A DNA stretch of 64,000 nt. Source: Pelodera strongyloides (lineage: Eukaryota; Nematoda; Chromadorea; Rhabditida; Rhabditidae). Position 1 is the stretch's first letter, and each line of letters begins with the position of its first letter. Of the stretch, positions 46,199 through 56,612 are shown piece by piece. Below the pieces are notes generated by a model. That model worked only from the letters and a program-made list of their open reading frames with translations. It was not told the DNA's origin and ran no database searches. The translations under genes and the position numbers were made by a program. The stretch lies in contig JAANDG010000668.1 of the NCBI GenBank assembly GCA_036852015.1, positions 1 to 64,000 on the forward strand, given 5' to 3'.

Positions 46199-49100
46199 TT
46201 AATCATCTCTGGGATCGTAAGCGATATCTCTTCCGAGTTCATCAGCGAATTCATAGTAAAGTTTGGAGACATCGAGCGGAGGCACGCGGATCTTCTCAGT
46301 GGGAGTGATGTGCACCACTAAACATGGAAAGGTTGTCCAAACACAACAAAATTTCTGACCCTAAGTTTTGCAAACAGACAGGCACCTGAACAAAGTTTTT
46401 GAAACACATCGAGTACACCACCATCTTTATGCATCGTATAGCGTATGCAATGAACATAATTTGAATAAAAAAGTCGCGCTCAATTCGAGTAACTTAGCAT
46501 AAATATGTAAGAATTCAGTTTCCCGCGTTTCAAAAACCGGCCGGTATTTCGCTTTAGATACATAGTGAACCAAAAGGGCAAACTATAAAAACCCACTGTT
46601 GACAACTCCTCCGGATCCGGAGTCTCTGAAAGTGGCGTGCATAATGGCCCGTCTTCCCAACGTCAGTGCCTCCTCGTCAGTCATCTTGGGCTGGAAAGAC
46701 GAAAAGACATTATTCTCAGACTTTTGTAATTGCAGCTGCGAATGTTCAGAATTTCCACATCCCGTTCCGGATCAACATCCAGATAATTCATCACAAACTA
46801 TGCACTTGGGCCGGATTTTCGCAATTTATTTTCCACGTGCCCCTGACATCCCCTTCCCACCAATATTCCCAGTCCCAACCACTCAACTAACGCTCAGTCA
46901 TAATCCACCACCACCACTGACCTTGTAATGCGCATCAAGGACTCCGTAGGCAGCAAGGGATCCAGATCCCACAGAACAGACACGCAGAGGGGTACGGTCA
47001 CCCTCGGAATCAACCTGCAATAGACAAAATGCTCCCAGTTACTAAAAATAGACGATTTCATAAAACAAACTCAAATAATGGTAATAAAAAAATAAGGTAG
47101 ACCCATAAACAGTATAGATTTCAGAAAACACACAAAAAGCTTCCTGCGTTCTGCGCAAATAAATAAACAATATTACTAGTAAATAAACAAGTTGAAGAAC
47201 AATACACAAAACACAGCGCAAACTTCTCGAGTGTGATTAGCATACAACTGTCAAAAAAAAAGAACCCTACCTTGAAGATTCCAGGGCCTCTCTTGTCGTA
47301 ACCAGCGATCATGGAACCCTAAATGTTTCACTATGTTTACTATATAGCAGCTACTACAAATTTCCAGTAATAAACAGAAACAGAGATCGTTGGCAAAAAA
47401 AAAGAGCTTTGTCTTAGATTTAGGTGACAGTGGGTTTAGCGGTTTAGCCTAATAAAATCACAGTGGCTTTGGCGCCTAAACTCACTCGTATTAAATTGCT
47501 CAATTTTCCCCTCAGCTCTCACTTACGTTTCTGCATTAATTATAAAATTAATTTCCAACCTGATCATTACACATTTAAATTAAACTCACCACTGATAGTC
47601 CCTGCCCTCTGTATCCGTACAGAACGTTGGCGAAGTATTTGCTCGCCGCCGCCACGGTAATCTGCGACTTCTCACGCAGTTCATACAGCCTAAACAAAAA
47701 AAAGTCTCTACGTCTCTCTACTGTGGACATCAATAAACGTTGGCAGAAAAACTGGACAAAAACGTTTCTAGAACTGAACCCCTGAGAATATATTCAGTCC
47801 TGATTATGAATCACACTGCCGTCATAAGTGAAGGTATGCAGCGCAAAATAATGATGGGTACATAAACATACAACATAAATATCACAAACTGTCAACGTAC
47901 GTGCAGTACTCATAAATATTACAAAGTTAACTGTCAACGTACGTGCAGTACTTGGCGACGACCCTTGTCCAGAACTGACAGTCGGCAGCCCCGCCGGCCA
48001 TGGTGGCCACCATTCGGTCTCCAATGTCCAGGATCTTCATCACACTCTTCGACGCTGCAATATACAGAATGACTTCACAAGGACAACAAAAAGAACACAA
48101 CAAATTAAAAACTGTACTAAAACGTAAATGTTTCATTTAATGTATATCCACGTAACTTTTCTGACAAAAGCTCAGTTCTAAAACAAGCTCAAAGTGTACT
48201 GCTTTTCAACTCTGCAGCTTAACATGCAACGCGCATTATAATGAAAAGGAATGTAACCAACTTATTTAGCAAATATCACATGTTCAGTTCATTCATTTGG
48301 TGAATAAAGCTGAACTCACAAATGTATTCTCCAGAAGAGGCTCGTGAGTCGACAGCAATCACGATTCCTCCCTTATCGGCTGGGGTCGCTGGTTCGTAGA
48401 TGAAGGAAAGAGTAGTAGTTCCCTGGAATATTCCACATCAAATATCTTTGTAAATAAATATACAAAAATTTAATATCTTGCAGTTCTCCTAAGTCTAAAA
48501 AGGGTAAAACTATATTACTACATCAACGGGGACGGGGGAAAGTTTCATAAATGATCAAAGATGTAGAGAAATACGTACCTTTCTGAACTGCAAGTTCTTA
48601 GCTCCAGCTCCAAAGTGGGTATGAACAAAATCCTTGGCCTAAAACATTTATAGAAATTAATTATGTTCCCCTGCTCTTGCGAGTAAGATGTATTTAACGA
48701 ACCCTCTTTACTAAAGCGAATTACCGGCCGGTTTTTGAAGCGCATTGTGGACAAGTGAATTCTTATGTATTTATGTTAACTCGATTTTTTATTCTAAATT
48801 ATGTTCATTTGCATAAGAATGCTGATGTACTGGATGCGCTTCAAAGACCGGCCGGTATTTCGCTTTAAACTTTATTTACTTTCAACATCGAACCCACATT
48901 AATTCCGAGTGGAGGTTGCTGGAATACATAGTTGCTGATCACTGGCTCCTGGATGAATTGGTTCTGCAAAAGTAAGAGGTTTAAATACTGAAGACGACGA
49001 GGCACCAATATAATCGAGCGAAATACACGACTCGAAAATATAACTAGTACCAATTACAATAGGAATCGAGTAAAGCACGCACTGTGAGCCCTTTTTATGG

Positions 49101-49224
49101 AGAAGAAATCATTGCAACGGGAGTTTATTCTGCAGCTTTGGCCTAATTTAAAAAATAAGACTACCTTGAATTGTTCGTGTTGCACTCGGTCATCCTCAGC
49201 ATCGTCGATAGTACAGCCCCACAT
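46199..49224 (-). CDS. PSMB5: Proteasome 20S core subunit beta type-5 (chymotrypsin-like site)
   Basis: Ten exons, 290 residues: 49224-49165, 48963-48880, 48638-48579, 48422-48320, 48054-47943, 47689-47590, 47318-47271, 47014-46922, 46690-46597, 46317-46199 (TAA). Phases agree throughout. The propeptide is residues 1-69; cleavage after Gly69 would expose the catalytic Thr70 (GTTTLSF). [11 protein letters not shown] and [11 protein letters not shown] are the beta-5 signatures, and the C-terminal half matches the family ([25 protein letters not shown]). After GTTTLSF an insert [11 protein letters not shown] is present, as in nematode PBS-5. The mature subunit sits in the inner ring of the proteasome and cuts after hydrophobic residues. 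A 3' splice acceptor (TTGTCTTACAG) ends one base before the ATG, which suggests spliced-leader addition. Two introns are largely MITE sequence, and the exon end at 47943 is part of a tandem duplication. Confidence 0.97.
46394..46557. mobile_element. MITE copy 4 (TTAAAGCGAA family), left end truncated
   Basis: The right end is intact (GCGTTTCAAAAACCGGCCGG to GCTTTA). The left end begins only at GTTTTTGAAACACATCGAG, so the outer half of that inverted repeat is lost. It lies in the last intron of the proteasome beta-5 gene (46318-46596). Confidence 0.85.
47874..47951. repeat. About 40-bp tandem duplication over an exon end and its 5' splice site
   Basis: CATAAATAT(C/T)ACAAA then CTGTCAACGTACGTGCAGTA occurs at 47874-47910 and again at 47911-47951, the second copy with a four-base insert. 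The second copy contains the end of the beta-5 exon (47943) with donor GTACGT on the minus strand. The first copy repeats exon tail plus donor inside the intron. Confidence 0.88.
48711..48868. mobile_element. MITE copy 5 (TTAAAGCGAA family)
   Basis: Both ends are intact (CTAAAGCGAATTACCGGCCG; ACCGGCCGGTATTTCGCTTT). It fills about two thirds of the second intron of the beta-5 gene (48639-48879). Its right end is only 11 bases from the donor site. Confidence 0.92.
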
Positions 49225-49732
49225 TCTGTAAGACAATTGATTAGCTTCAAAAAAAAGTAAATCATAATCATAAAGTAAAAATTCGAATGATTCAAATTGC
49301 GGTATTTGGGTATTTCACAGCGTAAAAACTGATCTACTTAATAATTGGAATGATCCAACAGAGTAATTGAGTAATATAAAAACAATAGTTTATGGAAAAT
49401 AACAGAGCTCAACAATAGAGAAAACATGTATCACAAATTTTGGTGCATCCTATGAATATAAATATGTAGGATTGTCATCTGACAATAAGCTATGTAAGCG
49501 ACTTGCTATCATCTAGTTTGTACTTTCCTGTCAAACAACAATATCAAGATATAATAGTAGTTAAGTAAAAAGAATGCCATAAACAGGGATAGTAATCACA
49601 GATAAATGATGAACAGGATATAAACCTCTTGGATCCAATAACAAAGTTCAAAGACCTAAGAAAGGCCTTTAGGGACAAGGAGAGGCAAGACAGAAATTTG
49701 AAAGATACAAAAACTAAACTACAAACTACAAC
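49225..49732 (-). other. Spacer between Jagunal and proteasome beta-5
   Basis: 508 bases between the Jagunal stop and the beta-5 start, same strand. AT-rich with no ORF of note. The only strong signal is the splice acceptor directly before the beta-5 ATG with no donor-bearing upstream exon evident, as expected for trans-splicing. An operon is possible, although the spacer is longer than typical. Confidence 0.5.
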
Positions 49733-51152
49733 TTATTCCTCCTTCTTGGTCTGCTTGACAGGAGTCCAGGCAGCCGAGAGGTTATAGGAGAAGTACATGG
49801 CGAAGCAGTGAATTTGGAGTGCAATTGCGAAGAATATGAACCAGATGATCACCATTGGGAAAGTGCCCTGGAAAACAGTAGAACTAAAAGAGGAAAACCT
49901 TTTTTGATTCCAACTAAAGTCAATTCAAGCTCACATAAACAGTATCGTATTAGCATCGATAAGTTGTCGCCAAGAAGATAGACGGTCAATTAATAACAAT
50001 GCCAATTCAACACATTCCGAACAATGTTGATGTCGTAGATATCTTCAACACAACAAGTTTTATGTAGATGCATATTTGGAAATGTACGAATTACATACCT
50101 TGAAAGTGGGAGTATTGCTCTTCTCATTATTGGCGAGGTAATCGAAGAACTCGGGCACTTGGCCTCCCAAACCAATCAAACAGGGAAGAACGCCCAGGAA
50201 GAAGTGGGCATAGTAGTGGTAGTTGATCCATTGCACCTAAATAAAATAAAAATATGTATATATATATACACTATCAAATGAAAATGAATGACGACCGTAA
50301 TAGTTGGCATTGTTATGTTTTATGTTACGTATTCGCAACGGTAATCGTTTCACGGGTAGAATAGGGCTGAACCCCAAATAATTATCAAAGTTACCCTATT
50401 TCTTGGGAACGAAATAAGACCGCAGATGATTGAGACGAATGAGAAGCAGTAGACGTATTCCCACGGATAGGCACTGGGAAGGTCCAGTCTCTTGATGAAC
50501 TTATTCTCGATTCCAAACTCACGACGGACAATCTCACTTCCTACCTGCAAAGGATCGATCACAAATACAACAGAGGCCACATTCACCAGTAAATTCTCCG
50601 AGGGTGGGGAGGTGTGGACTCCCTCCTTTTCCTCGTGACCCTCACTTTAGAATATTATTTTCTGTCTTTTTTAACCAGAGAATACTTCCCGCGGGAATCG
50701 TTAATATGGCCTTGGGATTACACTACGAAGAAAACGTGCAAAAGTGATTTACACGTTTACATAGCCCTCGATACGACTGTGAGACTAAGAAAGCGTTTAC
50801 TAATGGTAAGGCGCATCAAGTTTCGTTACTCACCTTCAACCACATAAAGATGAGAATACATAGGTGGGCAACAAAGAACGCCTTCAGAACACCTTTGAAT
50901 TTTGCGCTGAAACAAATGTGGTTATCATTCTAACTTCAAACAAACGGTACTGGTGAACGGTACACTTGCGATCAAGTATTTAACAATTAATACACAACAA
51001 GGCAAGTCTCCTAGCACAGTTGGGACGAAAACGCATTCACCAGTCGACTGCGAGATAACATACCTTTCTTGATAATGCGCAGCAATTCGTTGTCTATGCT
51101 GGTAATCAGTTCCATCAGTTCCAGCTGCACGGGGACCCGCCTTTGAAGACAT
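49733..51152 (-). CDS. JAGN1: Jagunal homolog (ER membrane protein)
   Basis: Five exons, phase-consistent, 194 residues: 51152-51064, 50906-50834, 50544-50395, 50236-50099, 49867-49733 (TAA). The N-terminus [19 protein letters not shown] followed by AHYQ is the diagnostic Jagunal start. Four hydrophobic stretches follow: [36 protein letters not shown] (preceded by PSAYPWEY), [17 protein letters not shown] and [20 protein letters not shown]. The chain ends KKEE, a dilysine-type ER retrieval signal. Known role: organisation of the endoplasmic reticulum and vesicle traffic in the early secretory route. Length is close to the human protein (183). A TTTCAG acceptor lies four bases before the ATG. 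Confidence 0.96.
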
Positions 51153-52035
51153 AATGCTGAAATGAAGCTAGTATCAAGCGAGAAAAACCTCAGGGTCGAT
51201 GAGACAGTTACGGAAGAACATTTTAAGGCTCATTTCTTGCCAGACCTCCAGGTAGCGCAACCGCCATGCACTCAGTTTATAGTCTATCAAGAAATAAAAG
51301 GCATAAAGTATAATTTCAACAAAAATAATAACGCAAGCAGAAAAAAAACTTGTTTCGGCAATCGGGGGTCGAGGCAAAAATCCATTTGCTGACTTTTTAT
51401 CTGCTAAAGACGCGTGGGAAACGTACGTAATTCGGAGTACTGCGTATGCTATTTACAGTGCGTTGCGAAAAGTTCATTTTGGTGAAAATGAAATTCTAGT
51501 GTTTGAGGAAATACAACTATGAAACAATCAAATAATCGGTGTAAAAAATTACAAAAAATTGAAGCACACATACATTCCACACCCACAAAAACATGCTATT
51601 CGGAAAAGGTGCGAAAGCCCAACTCTAAAAACATGCTCCGCAGAAATTGTGGTGATAAAAGTGTACTGAAGGTTGAAAAATCAAAACTGCTCAAAAAAAC
51701 TAAAGATTGTACAATATGGCAATTACAAAATGAATCTATGTTGACGCGCGTGAAGATTTTTTAGGTGCACTGACTGACAAACTAATGTTTTCTCCTTCCC
51801 AGCCTTCTAACAACCGAGTAGAGTTTAAAGGGACTGTCAAGCCGGTTTTGCATGTTGGGCTCAGAAAAAAGCTTGCCTTTTGAAGGTAAGGAAAGTGAAA
51901 ATAAAAATAAACAAAAACTTTCATGTAAGAAGAAAAACGATTTCAAACCCCTCCAAAAAACTCCTTCAGTATGGGATTCGAGTCGTGTGGACAAAATCAG
52001 AACTATTCTCTGCCGCAGGACCGTTTGCTGTTAGA

Positions 52036-52113
52036 CAGCAAAGAAAAAGAGGAGGGCGCGAGAGAAATTTGTTTAAGTCAGCAAAGAAAAAGAGGAGAGC
52101 GCGAGAGAAATTG
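52036..52113. repeat. 43-bp tandem duplication
   Basis: CAGCAAAGAAAAAGAGGAG followed by (G/A)GCGCGAGAGAAATT appears twice with period 43. Confidence 0.9.
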
Positions 52114-52342
52114 TATAAAACTACGGTAGCTGTGACAGCGTGATTGCGTGATTATAGAATATCTGTGAATCAGGCTTGACATCGAAGTCCGGCCTTGATA
52201 GCAACCAACCCGGGAGGACTACTAACACTATCATCATACAAGGATAAAGAAAGCTGAGTCCGAAGAGAAGCATTTTGAACGATCTTCATTGGTGACGGAT
52301 GTGTTCGTTGCCGTGCAACGAAACTCAAAGAGTTGCGCGCGG

Positions 52343-52520
52343 CAACAGTTTGGGGGTGTTTCCCGCAAAAGAATTTGATGCGCGCCGCAAAAGTTTTTTC
52401 ACCGGCTCCGGTTGCCGTTTTGGTGCGGGAAACACCCCCAAATCTGTTGCGGGAAACACCCCCAATCTGTTGCGGGAAACACCCCCAATCTGTTGAGGGA
52501 AACACCCCCAAAACGTTGCC
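52343..52520. repeat. 23-bp tandem repeat with an inverted copy
   Basis: GCGGGAAACACCCCCAATCT followed by GTT occurs four times in a row from about 52425 to 52517 (units of 23-24). One inverted copy (CAGTTTGGGGGTGTTTCCCG) lies at about 52347-52369. The spacer between has CGCGCCGCAAAAG and CCGGCTCCGG. The arrangement can fold into a long hairpin. Confidence 0.85.
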
Positions 52521-52569
52521 GAAAAGGTGCGTAAACGGTGCGGGATAAGTAGCAACTGCAAAAAGAAAG

Positions 52570-52656
52570 CATCATGTTGGATTCGAACCTACACTCTTGT
52601 TAGATACTTTCTCTAAACAGCGCCCTAGACCACTCGGCCACACAACACATGTGAGA
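52570..52656 (-). other. tRNA-like sequence (leucine/serine class), probably degenerate
   Basis: On the minus strand GTGTGGCCGAGTGGTCTAGG is a good D-arm/A box and GTAGGTTCGAATCCAAC a good T-arm/B box. The spacing allows the long variable arm of tRNA-Leu or tRNA-Ser. But the acceptor ends do not pair, the T stem has a mismatch, and no normal anticodon loop (T before the anticodon) can be placed. I read it as a tRNA pseudogene or SINE head embedded between GC-rich repeat modules. Confidence 0.55.
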
Positions 52657-52699
52657 CGTGTGCTTGCGGAAAAACATAGTTACATCAAATGTAGTTACG

Positions 52700-52880
52700 G
52701 CAGATCCTCCGAGCGCTTTCAAAAACGTTGCCGAAAAGGTGCGGGCGCCCCGCACCATTTCCGCACCGTTTCCGCACCTTTTCGGGAAACACTTTGCGCG
52801 CCATTTCTATTCCGCGCGCATTTTGTTTCCCATTCCTTTGCGGCGCGCATTTTGTTTCCCGAAATGGTGCGGCGCGCAAC
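52700..52880. repeat. GC-rich direct and inverted modules
   Basis: CGTTGCCGAAAAGGTGCG repeats the word found at 52514. CCGCACC then occurs three times around TTTCCG and is mirrored by GGTGCGGGCG. GCGCGCATTTTGTTTCCC occurs twice near 52818 and 52842. The words GGGAAAC and GGTGCGG are shared with the block at 52343-52520, so both blocks and the tRNA-like part between them look like one composite element. Confidence 0.6.
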
Positions 52881-53172
52881 TCATCGGCTCTCAGTGTACG
52901 CTGGAAATGCGCCAGAGGTTCAGTTGGCGCAATGGAACACTTGTATAAGGCATGTCGGCATGTGGCTCTCATATACTCATATCCCTCGGCCTGAATTTAG
53001 TATGAACATTTAAGCGCCTATTTGTATACTGATTATCTTAGGCCGCATTGAATGAGACATGGTCGCGACTTTTAGAGTTATTTTCACAGTTTAGAAATTA
53101 CTAATCACGTTCAGCCTTTTCCATGAATTTCACTGCAATGGAAATTTATAGCGTTTTCCATCCAGCGATAAA

Positions 53173-53192
53173 CCCCCCCCCCCCCCCCCCCC
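53173..53192. repeat. 20-base C tract
   Basis: Run of 20 C, the longest of three G/C mononucleotide tracts in the window. Confidence 0.95.
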
Positions 53193-53865
53193 TACATAAA
53201 ATAAGTAAGATTCGAGATTAATTTTCCCTACTTTTACTCTAACAATAAGGCGTAAGTACATGTAAGGTGGTAACTCCATTTAGCCATGCCGATCCGAATT
53301 GCGTGCGCATTTTTTCTAAAAATGTATCAAATGAATACATCGCCTTAGCAACAAGCGGACCTCTGGGACTGATTTTTTGTTTTTGCATGTACCTCATTAT
53401 AATCATATCTAATTTCGCATTTTAGAGGACTTGGAAAACTCTGACAAACAGCTCTTTTGCAGTACTGTACCATGACCATAACATAGAAGAAATGGTACAT
53501 TGTATGTTTCATTTTTGTTGATTTGAGTGGGATAAGATAAGATGAAACATGACTTCATTCTCGCCATGGATTGATAACAGACTTCGATAAATAGTGTTCT
53601 ACATACAAAAGACTTCCATGTTGTAGTTGCCATAATAAATTAAATATATCATATTAAAGTCAGAATTTGAGGGCTTCGAACAATGGTAGGACGAGCCATA
53701 ACAACATAAAACTTTAGACGGTGGGCAGTCACAAAAAGTTGAACGATAAGTGAACCTGTCAATCAATCCAGAGCGAGTGCGTGCCCAAGAAATGCCAGCT
53801 GTGCGCGAGCATAATGGGGTTTCCAAGTATCCAAAAAAGCTGTGTACTTCTGTCAATACTACAGT

Positions 53866-54040
53866 ATTTCTGCAAGAAACCTGTGGCCGTATGCACGAAC
53901 ACCGGCAACATGCTCCCAGCCCCCAGTGGGAGGTGAGAGAAACAGATGGATCACGCGAATAAGACGCACGCAGGGACACCGGGAACGCTCCCACTGTTGG
54001 TGCATACGGCCACTGCGTATTTAATGTAAAAAAAAACTGT
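53866..54040. repeat. Foldback (MITE-like) element
   Basis: GTGGCCGTATGCAC at about 53882 is matched exactly in inverted order by GTGCATACGGCCAC at about 53999. Similarity continues outward for several bases (CTGCAAGAAACCT versus the complement of CTGCGTATTTAA). The interior of about 105 bases has no coding content. The 192-codon minus-strand frame across it is judged spurious. Confidence 0.55.
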
Positions 54041-55002
54041 CGCGTAGTTCCAAAACAAGATTTTTTCAGCGGAAACCGATGAGAAACCAGTAACAAAGTA
54101 TAAAGTATTCGCCACGTGTGGCGCGCGTCTGGCGCACACCATTTTCGGGCGGGAGGAGCGCGTCCTCTCCAAGTCACCGATAGAAATTTGGAACTCTTCT
54201 TGTTACAAAATTGGGCCTTCCGACTGCTTTATTTGTTTGTGCGAGTGGATATGGTATGGGTATGGTGCATCGGATAGAAGGCCCGTTTCCTTTTTTTTAG
54301 ATTTGAGCCGCTACAAAAACTTTTAAATAGGCCTGTATGAAGAACCGAACTTCACGATGAAGCAGGAGATACACTCTGAGACAAAGTTCACCAAACCTAT
54401 AAGCCCATAACATTTTACTCGATCCAGAATCAAAAATATGTGTGAACTCCGCCCGTGTCGATTGATTCAGCTAGAAATGCAACGCGATCGTACAAATGAC
54501 AAAACATGGGTGTGGTATCCCAGGCAGGCGTTCCGCCTAGAAAAACGTGCGTTCAATCAAAAAAAGTTTCGACTCAAATTTTTTGAACTTTTTATATGAA
54601 CCTCTTCTGTTTGGATTGTTTGATATTTGTTTGCTGATAGTGAGTGTAATTAGTTAAGACTTGCGCGCGTCATTGAATACGGATGTCTTGATTGCCATTT
54701 TATTGATTTGGCCGCAGTGCTCACGGAGATTTCGAACTAATTTCTAAGAAACTATGTTGATGGCTTTGGAGCGGTCTATTGCTAACAATAAGTATGATGG
54801 TTTATGCGCTAGAGGCTAATATTTAGTCAGTCAAAGTAACATTTTACACTACAGCTCATTTCGTTTGTGACTCATAATTAAGTTGAGCCATCGTGTGTGA
54901 CTTTTCGCCGCAATAAACATGTCCGTTCCGTGTTGATGCATCAGTACTACCTTTATGCTCTACCGTATTCCACCCTTCACCCATAACTTTTTGCCTTTTA
55001 GT

Positions 55003-56573
55003 ATGTCAGCTGCCCAGTCGGCGTCAGAGACGTCGACAGTTATGGGTCCAGTATCACCATCAGCTCCCTCTGCCAGGGTATGCTCATTTACGATTAGTGA
55101 ATACGAAAATATTCACGTATCTTCAAAATTATAAATAGATAGTGCTGCCCAGTATTATTTATTCTCCATATTCTTTCTTTAGGTGTCCTTGAGGGACCTG
55201 TGCTGTTTGTTCTGCTGTCCACCTTTTCCATCAAGTATTGTCAGTAAACTAGCCTTTATGCCGCCCGAGCCATGTTATACGATTGGAGCGGACGATAGGT
55301 AATTATTTGGGAAACTTCCTAAAAAAGAATAATCTTCACTCTTCGATGATCGGGCAAATACTTTTTTTGTCCATGACTTGTGAGTTGTTTCGTAGCGTAG
55401 TTCATCAACAGAATGAGTAGATGACCATTTCTAGAGGAAATATTGAATCCACTTTGTACGGATTATTGTGTGAAACAATGTATATATTGCCATTCAAATT
55501 ACGCGGGTTGGAATCGAATCGCGTCCCTTCCCAGACTCGCACAGTCAAATCCACAAGTTTACAATTTAGTATTGGGCTGGCCTTTTAGAAATATTTTTGG
55601 TAACCACCTTTTACATGTTTTTCATTGTGGAATAAGAACGATGTTCTAAGATGCCAGCCGGCGACCTTATCAGATTTTATCAACCCTCCTGGTAAAGCGT
55701 GATTCACTGCTGAGTTGATAAATTTGCAGCACCAAAACCGATGCGTAAAACATACAAAAAATGTGCACAATAAAAGAGAAACTAAAGGGATAATATGCAA
55801 ATATCATAATTGACCAGGACCAGCGAGGCTTGTACAATTCTCTACTCCTCATAAATTCGTTTGCCTAATTAATGACACAACTTTTTAGATTGACTTTGAT
55901 AGAAGGGCGAGCCGAGTGGCCTCACGAGGCGGAGGAACTACGTAATATCGAGGTTCGCATTCTGTTTGAACGAAGCTAACCTGGGTCACATGTTTTTCGC
56001 TGTCTAATTGCCTGGTTGTCAGCGTCAGCCTCGATGTAGTCCTAGTTTACATCAGAACAGTATCAATTTTGTTTGGTTTAGTTGTTCCATTTCTTCAGGT
56101 ATTTCTGACCCGTACTCGTCGCCGCAACAAGATCGCCTGCATGTACGTGCGCCCTTGCTCCGAAGCAAGATACACACTTCTTTTCTCGCATGGAAATGCT
56201 GTCGATCTCGGACAGATGAGCAGTTTCTACTATGGACTGGGCTACCGACTTGGGTGCAATGTGTTCAGCTACGATTATTCAGGTTAGGCCTTTATTTACG
56301 CTTTTTTAGATTATATCCTGATTTGTTGTCCCATTAAAATTTTTGCTTTATCAAATTAGAAAGCGTATGATTTTATGTAAATACCGCAAAATGAGTTTTT
56401 TAGCGTTTAGTAATAATCTGCACATTTTAGGTTATGGCTGCTCGACAGGAAAGCCTAGCGAGAAGAATTTGTATGCTGACATTCAAGCTGCATTTGATGT
56501 ACTCACATCTCGGTCAGTAATGTTTCTCACATTTTTTGTCGCGGTTTTCAAAATCTCGACATTTATTTGTTAG

Positions 56574-56612
<39 letters not shown>

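Larger units (their letters stand above)
51153..55001. other. Intergenic region between divergent Jagunal and ABHD17 genes
   Basis: No supported protein gene. Contents: a Lys-rich unassigned frame at 51519-51764 (81 codons), a 43-bp tandem duplication (52036-52113), the composite GC-rich element with tRNA-like sequence (52330-52880), a 20-base C tract, and a foldback (53866-54040). The rest is AT-rich, presumably with both promoters. Confidence 0.55.

Noticed and set aside
51519..51764. 81-codon Lys-rich plus-strand frame
   Set aside because: Lysine-rich because the DNA is A-rich; no splice sites or motif to support it.
52570..52656. Functional tRNA gene
   Set aside because: The acceptor arms do not pair and the anticodon loop lacks the expected T; kept only as a tRNA-like sequence.
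53599..54177. 192-codon minus-strand frame
   Set aside because: It runs across a foldback element, has no recognisable domain, and is Cys-rich and irregular.
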